Assembly: GCA_900169235.1 (NCBI GenBank)
Contig: FWCC01000214.1
Span: forward strand, 93,898 to 157,897
DNA: 64,000 bases
Direction of reading: 5' to 3'
Source: Zarea fungicola
Taxonomy: Eukaryota; Ascomycota; Sordariomycetes; Hypocreales; Cordycipitaceae
Part shown: positions 58,401 through 64,000 of the stretch, piece by piece
How positions within the stretch are numbered: the first letter of the stretch is position 1
How the letters are laid out: every line of letters starts with the position of its first letter
The notes under the pieces: generated by a model
The model's database searches: none
What the model was told of the DNA's origin: nothing
The model's input: only the letters and a program-made list of their open reading frames with translations
Program-made: the position numbers and the translations under genes

Positions 58401-58946
58401 CAGCACCATTTTAATACCGAGGCAAGAACCTACGAGAAAGGATTGTTAGCGCTTTTTTAAACAATGTACTTGGAACACTTACCATAGGCTCTGCCAGGCG
58501 AACTTCCTGCATCAAATTCTCGCCGTGAATGGGGTCATCCCTACCATCCTTGCCAAAGAAGTTCCTAATAAATGTTCGTACTCCGCTGGGGTTGGATGTA
58601 GGTCGGAAAGGGAGCAGAAGGAACGGATGATCGAGGCCTGCGGGTAAGAAAACAGTCAGTATATGGAGGCGACAAGAACGCATCATGGTGGGCAGCTGTG
58701 GCACCAAGCAGAGGGGAACCTGTGTGCGTGCACAGCAGTATTGCCAATTTGACACATACCTCTCGATTTAATCTCATGCGTACAGCATCGAATCAGCTCC
58801 TCAATCTCTTCGGGCTCGACAGAAGAGCGAGTATATGCGTCATCCCATCGAGGCTTGGGAGGGAGGGAGCTGGCCAAGTCGTTCAGGCCATTCTTCTTCT
58901 TGCGGGCATCGCGCGCCTTGTTGATGCGGGAGAAGATTCCCGGCAT
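55474..58946 (-). CDS. Msb1/Mug8-domain protein (polarity / Rho GTPase regulator)
   Basis: Minus-strand exons are 58946-58760, 58637-58483, 58429-58336, 58277-58049, 57997-55641 and 55586-55474, giving 1,044 aa. The Msb1_Mug8 domain spans about residues 35-450: YTRSSVEPEEIEELIRCCTHEIKSRG, LDHPFLLLPFRP, VRTFIRNFFG, WCWSRLQGGVVSWDAYELFKIGE, then AAWWAFEQ and the AYLRSLSPEHEMTG segment. Yeast Msb1 acts with Cdc42 and Rho1 in budding and cell-wall integrity; fungal members act in polarised growth. The rest is largely disordered, with Pro/Lys/Glu-rich tracts (KKTEEVKAPKPVVQETKE, VPPPPPKDD) and many Ser/Thr clusters. The terminal exon (TIESRVARIKARVAELTG...) is a short amphipathic helix. Five introns of 51-122 nt all close in phase. 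Confidence 0.85.
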
Positions 58947-61829
58947 CTTGACGTTGAGATGAAGAGACAGCTGTCGTAGTCGACTCGGAGGACTCGTTGA
59001 ATCAGTGGCACAGCAGCGCAGATCCTTTAGGCGCATGCAGGTCAAAGTGAGAGCAAAATCGAAACCTAAATCCCCAACGCGCCAAAAAGGACCGTGGGAG
59101 AGATGGGATGGTGGAAAACGAAACCGAAAGGGGTAGTCGACGAGAAATTATGGCCGAGAAGGAAGAAAACAAAGCATAAAAAGAAACAACTCGGAGGATT
59201 AGGAAAATAAAACGGCTGTTTTAGGTGGGAGGTTGAGTGTGCAGAGTAAAGATGATGCGTAGACGTCTCAGATTAGGAGGGTACTTGGTCTATTCTGGTG
59301 TAAGTGGTTAGAGACTTGACGTATGGACCAATGAGTCGGGGGCAGGCACACCACAACACACACTTACCCAGTGAAAAGACGTGTCAACACGCTGGCGAAG
59401 AAGAACCAGTTGAAGACAAAACAGGAGCAGCCGGGGGTGGGAAGAAGATAGCGATTCAAAAGAACGGCAATCAGATCCCCCAAGGCTAAAAAAGGAGCGG
59501 ACGAAGAAAAGGAAAAAAAAAAGAAAAANNAAAAAAAAAAAAAAAGCAATATGCCTGCGCCAGAGTCAGAGAAAAGGAGAGAGAGTCTGGTGACGAGGGT
59601 AACTAGCAGCAGAAAAGGACGAGACTAACCTAGTAATTACAATAACTAGGCACAGTTGGTAAAGTGGGTGCAGCGCGTCGACAAGAGAAAGAGAGACAGA
59701 CAAAGACAGAGCTGGTGTCAAAAGTCATTTCCTGATATCTGGTAGGAACCTATCTACCAAGTCAGGTACTGGGCAAGGCACCCGGGCTCAGGCTCAGGGG
59801 TCTGACAAGATGGTCACTTTCAAGCATGATGAGCCCGCCCAAAGTCAATAAAAACCCCACCAAGAGACCAAGAGGGAGGGGCGTCTCTGCAGTTTCTGTC
59901 TGGGGCCCGGTCGCGGGCAAGGAGGCCTTGTAGCCACTAAAGGCAGTTAGTGGGCTATCTTAAGATTGGGATACCTGTTATGGGTGGGCTGGCAAGGGGT
60001 AAATCACCGCTATCATTGGGTACGGCGCACCTCACATCGCGGTGCCAAATTAGCAGTTGTGCATGGTGGAGCCGCCACCACCACGCCGGGCGCCGCTTTC
60101 TGCACTCACTTTGGCCCTTTTGGGTACCTGGACAGTGGACAGTGCCCGCGAACAATAGCCAGCCAGCCCACCAATTCACCAGAGCAGCCGACCGTGCCCA
60201 ACTGTCTGCCTTCTGCCCCTACCAGCTACATTTGTCCCAGCACTCCGTGTACCAGTAGGGCAAAACTTGGTAGGAGGCCCGGGGCCCAGTCTGCAGTGCA
60301 TCCCATCCTACTTGCCTGCTTCATCTGTGGAGTCAGCCATCCGCACTGGCCTCCTGCCTCGGTAGTACATGATGGTACGGCTGTTGTACATGCGCTGCTT
60401 CTATTATCCTCTTCCGAGCACTTGGGCTGCTCCAGGCCAGAAAGGAAACATGGCATGATCTGCCCGTCATCGGATAGCCGTTTGGGAGAACCATGGGCCA
60501 TTTGAATTTCTGCTTGTCACAATGGTACCTACTAGCCATGCACAAGTAGTTACAACTTGCTCCTGAAGCACCAAAGGGTTTCCCTGTAAGTACTATGTAC
60601 CCTACAGCACATCTTCAACCTCTAGCGCAGCTTCTGGTGATGGTACTAAAAAGTGTTCACTAACAAACCTTGGATCTTGGGGGGGTTTATTATACGTTAG
60701 TGCAGAGCACTAAGTTTACTCTTGATCCGGCTATCTGCAAACATCCTCCTTACGTGACAATCTCGTATCAATATAGTCAATATAGTTATTTGAGGACAGG
60801 CAGTTTTCCACTCTGCCTTGACATGCCCTCTTCTGGCTTTGCCATGGAAATGCTGGCGATTCAATGGCATCACCAGGCGTTGTTGCTTCGTACACCAGAA
60901 CCGCCTCGAACAACTGCCAATGCAACACGCAAAGTGACAAATTTTAACAGACGTCTGACGAGTCTCCCTATCTTGCTTCGTCCAATTACCAGACCCTGTC
61001 CCGCTGGCCGGGTACTGTCCGGGCCTGCAGTCAATAAATGTGACCATGCATGCAACTCGGACAATAGCAGTACTGGCACCCTAACCGAAGATTGCCACCG
61101 CCACTGTAGCTTTCAGCCTACCCCCCGATTATTTAGGTACAGAACTTAATCAATTGACCTGCTGAGTACATTGCCCTTTGATATATTTACTTGGACCTGG
61201 ACACATTGGGATTACCAGACCGCAGGCTCGCAGCTTTGCACTATTGGATGCCATGACACCCTGCCGGAAGTGTTGCAGCCTTCAGCTCTCCGTCTCGTCT
61301 GGCGAATAATTACCAAAGTAAGGACCTGCACAAACAGATTGTCATCTTCCATATCGGTACCGAGTATGAAGTGGTGGGCGCCGCTGTCCAAGTTATCTCA
61401 CACCAGCAGCAGGCCACCTTGCCCATGCCCTGTACAGTTTAAACCTGTGTGCAGGCATCATTACTTCGTGGCCCATGCTCTGTGTATTCATTGATAAATT
61501 CAACGTCAATTATCGTATCCGTTATGTATTAAAAAGGTGCCATATTAAGTCGCTGTACAGGTCTGCGTCTCTTTGTCATAACATCAAATGCGATCCGTTT
61601 CCTGCAGACCGCCAGGCCGCGTGAGACAAAGACGATGCCAGAATCCCTGCTCCAACAAAAGCATCAAACAAGAGCATATCTCCTCTTGACCCTTCCTTTT
61701 TCGTACAGCCCTGCCCGTCTCGGCGCAGAGCTTGTCAAGACAAATTAAAACGCCATGCCATATATATAAAAAAGAAAAAAGAAAAAACCAATCAAGTACT
61801 GGTACAAATCAAGCATGCATGACTTCCAT
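58947..61829. other. Intergenic region with assembly ambiguity
   Basis: This is 2.9 kb between the Msb1 gene start (-) and the UAP1 3' end (-). It holds an A-rich stretch at 59512-59546 with two N at 59529-59530, purine-rich repeats (GAGAGAAAG type, around 59560-59700), and only short frames. The region next to 58946 is the Msb1 promoter and leader. Confidence 0.55.
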
Positions 61830-63415
61830 CTACTCAAGCTCCACCACTGCGGGGGCTTGAATCGTCTTGCCGTTGAGCTTCTCCAGGCCCTCGCCACCCT
61901 GGTGATTGTCAGTACATGGTACGGCTACTTAATGATACAGTAGTTATGGCAACTTACGTAGCTGATTAGAGGTGAAATCTCAACACCGCCATCGGCAACT
62001 ACAGTCGCGCCGGCAGCCTTGGCCCATCTCTCACCCTGGCCCATCACGGCGGCTTTGCTGGTGTCCTCGTCATCCTGGCCTGTGCCCTTGGCGTTCTTGA
62101 GCGGCGAGAACTCGTCCTCGCGCTGAACCTCCATACAGGCAAACTTCTCGAGGGGCAGCATGGGGAACACGTCGAAGACAAACTGCTCCAGCTTGATGCC
62201 GTTGGGCTTCTCAGGCTTGACCGTCTCACCCGTCTCGAGGTCGGCATAGGGGATCTTCTTGCGTGCGACGTGGTGAGGGAGCGTGTGGGCCCACTCGGGA
62301 ATGGACTCGAGGAAGCGGATTGAGTAGTAGTGGTTGACAATGTTGGCGGCGCGGAACTTGAGAACGCCGGGGTGCGAGGGATCCTCGGCCTCGGCCGTGG
62401 CCTTGTCAATCTCGGAGTATTCGACGACATCAGGCTTACCGTTGCGGGAAAGGATGAGGCCGACCGATTCCGTCGCGTTGCGCTTGCGGACTACCTTGGT
62501 GGCAATGTCGACGTTGTGCTCAGCTGAGAAGCCGACAAAGACGGGATCGGCAACCTTGACGAGGCAGTTGTCCACGCAGTAGGCATGAATGTGCTGGATG
62601 CCGCGCTTGCGCATGTCATCGAGGACGCCCCAAAGGACGAGAGCCTGGTAGATACCGCCGTTGCCGTCGGGAGCAACAGCCACCCTGCCCTTGCTTTCGA
62701 GAAGGATCTTGCCCTCGTTGGAGATGCAGGGCAATACACCTTGTTCAAAGATCTGGACATTGGCACGGTCAAGACCAAAGTAGTTGTTCTCCTCAAAGAA
62801 CTCCTCAGTAGGTCCGCGTGTGGGACCGCTAGTCATTACATACCAGGGAACAGCGACGTTGTCCGTGTTGCTCTTCTTGGCAGCGAGCTCTTGGACTTTG
62901 CGGATACGCTCGGCTTGGATCTGGAACAGAGACTTGTGTGAAGGCAAACCAATGTCGTAGCAGCCTTTGGGTGCGGAGCTACCCAGACGAGTGCCTTGGC
63001 CACCAGCCATCAAGACAACGGCGACCTGGTTTTTGCCAATGAGGTCAAGTCCAGACTCGTACCATTTTGTAAGATCTTCGGGCTTCGAGTCGAGAATACT
63101 GGCAGTGGCGGATTCTGGGAGGGGCTCGAGCACTGGAGGCCTTCCGTCAGTTTCGACGGGCTTGAGGGCACGCTGGGCATACTCGTTGATGCGAGCGGGG
63201 TTGAAGCCGGCCAGCTGCTCGTATAAAGCCATCTTCTCCTCGGTTTTGAGGGTGTCGTAGAAGTTGAAGACGTGGCCCTGCTTGGCGTCCGTGTATTTTT
63301 GCTTCAGCTGGGCGACGGCCTCAGGGGTAGGCTCGGCATGAGCAGTGCCGTTGGTGCCATTGGTACCGTTGGTACCGTTAGTACCAATGTGCAATGCTTG
63401 CTTGACGGCTTGCAT
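61830..63415 (-). CDS. uap1: UDP-N-acetylglucosamine pyrophosphorylase
   Basis: Minus-strand exons are 63415-61958 and 61898-61830, giving 508 aa. The signature [25 protein letters not shown] holds the nucleotide-binding loop (about residues 136-160). Later blocks fit the eukaryotic UAP family: [57 protein letters not shown] and FVFDVFPML. The enzyme makes UDP-GlcNAc, the donor for chitin, GPI anchors and N-glycans, so it is essential for wall synthesis. Residues 11-25 are a GTN triplet repeat encoded by a 9-bp unit run, unusual at an otherwise conserved N-terminus. The terminal exon encodes [20 protein letters not shown]. Without that splice the frame would end after [11 protein letters not shown]. 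Confidence 0.95.
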
Positions 63416-64000
63416 ATTTGCGGTTCAATGTGTCTGTGGAGAGAAGGAGGGAGAGGGGGAAGTGCAAGAAAGCAGAGATGGTAGCGAGGAGATGATGAAG
63501 CTCAAGAAGCGGTTCGTGGGATTCGAATCGAGTTTATGTCCAAAAGTCACAAGTGTGGGCTAGGCAAGCTGATTGGAAGAGGCAAATTTTAGCCAAAACT
63601 GTGTACAGAGACGAGCGATGAGCGGCGTGGCAGAAAGACGGTGACGGCGACAGAGGCAAGGTAGTTTCGAGGTGGGGTTGTTTTGAGGACGGGTAGCTGG
63701 CAGTCAAGACACGGGTGCGAGACAGAAGAAGGAAATATTAAATAACTTGAGTATGGGAGGCTCAGAACGGCCAAACGAGTCAAGCGAAGGAAGAAGTGAA
63801 TAGATAGAGAAGAGTACAATTGTGAGCACGGAGGGGCCCATGCCCAATTCTATATAAACGATTTGCATTCTATTTACCTGAGGGTAGTTACGAAGTGCCT
63901 ACCAGTACAGGGTTCATAGTGTGGTGGCGCATGGGCAGACCGATGCAGCCTCGCGCCCCGTATGCACCATGGCAGGATGGCATGTGGGTGACAAAAAAAC
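63416..64000. other. Promoter side of UAP1, window edge
   Basis: 585 bp upstream of uap1 (-). On the minus strand the first 150 bases are pyrimidine-rich, consistent with a leader. A TATATAAA on the plus strand at 63851-63858 points away from uap1. No gene is seen. Confidence 0.5.

Noticed and set aside
59966..60505. 179-codon plus-strand frame
   Set aside because: No domain, overlapping frames of similar length in other phases, and typical spacer composition.
63510..63540. GATTCGAATC resembling a tRNA T loop
   Set aside because: The flanks do not form a T stem or a cloverleaf; it lies in the uap1 leader.
1..64000. CRISPR array, prophage or bacterial operon
   Set aside because: All supported genes are eukaryotic and intron-containing; no direct-repeat/spacer array is present.

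Overview
This is nuclear DNA of a filamentous ascomycete. The evidence is short spliceosomal introns (mostly 48-120 bp, GTRAGT-like donors, CTRAC branch sites a few bases before the acceptor), genes on both strands without operons, and protein families typical of Sordariomycetes: a NIS1-type secreted protein, an Msb1/Mug8 protein, a fungal MARVEL protein, and an RPB1 with a degenerate CTD. An AT-rich, RIP-like repeat block fits the same group. Hypocreales is my best guess but is not proven. Two ambiguous bases sit in a poly-A tract at 59529-59530.

Layout. 0.3-4.3 kb: a MARVEL membrane protein (+) and an M28B membrane metallopeptidase of the glutamate carboxypeptidase II type (-). 4.3-7.1 kb: no gene seen. 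7.1-18.1 kb: an MFS transporter (+) with a GC-AG intron, a SprT-like zinc-metalloprotease-fold protein (-), an F-box protein (-), and a low-complexity protein with two C-terminal membrane segments (+) whose frame is interrupted by one TAG. 18.6-21.8 kb: a NIS1-like secreted effector (+), a 73-aa Tyr/Ser/Asn-rich protein (-), and an NmrA/extended-SDR-like protein (+) with a 14-nt internal microexon. 22.3-24.9 kb: the ribosome-associated Hsp70 Ssb (+). 25.5-27.0 kb: a decayed element with ~58-bp terminal inverted repeats that contains a 457-bp foldback element. 27.2-28.1 kb: an F-box-like protein.

28-41 kb is gene-poor. It holds a conserved 116-aa protein (-), a possible 51-aa Cys-rich protein (+) and one doubtful ORF. 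41.0-46.3 kb: RPB1 (-). 47.3-50.3 kb: SWD1 (COMPASS, -) and THG1 (tRNA-His guanylyltransferase, +), divergent across 305 bp. 50.4-54.7 kb: a TMA23-like G-patch protein (-) and a DUF726 alpha/beta-hydrolase-like protein (+). 55.5-58.9 kb: the Msb1/Mug8 protein (-). 58.9-61.8 kb: no gene seen. 61.8-63.4 kb: UDP-GlcNAc pyrophosphorylase (-), which supplies the chitin and glycosylation precursor.

Most genes are housekeeping (transcription, chromatin, translation, tRNA maturation, cell-wall precursor). I see no biosynthetic cluster, CRISPR array or tRNA. The unusual material is the nested transposon-like block, the interrupted frame, the unusual splicing architectures and the small secreted or Cys-rich proteins. 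All exon boundaries were read by eye from splice signals, phase and family alignment from memory. None was checked against transcripts or databases.
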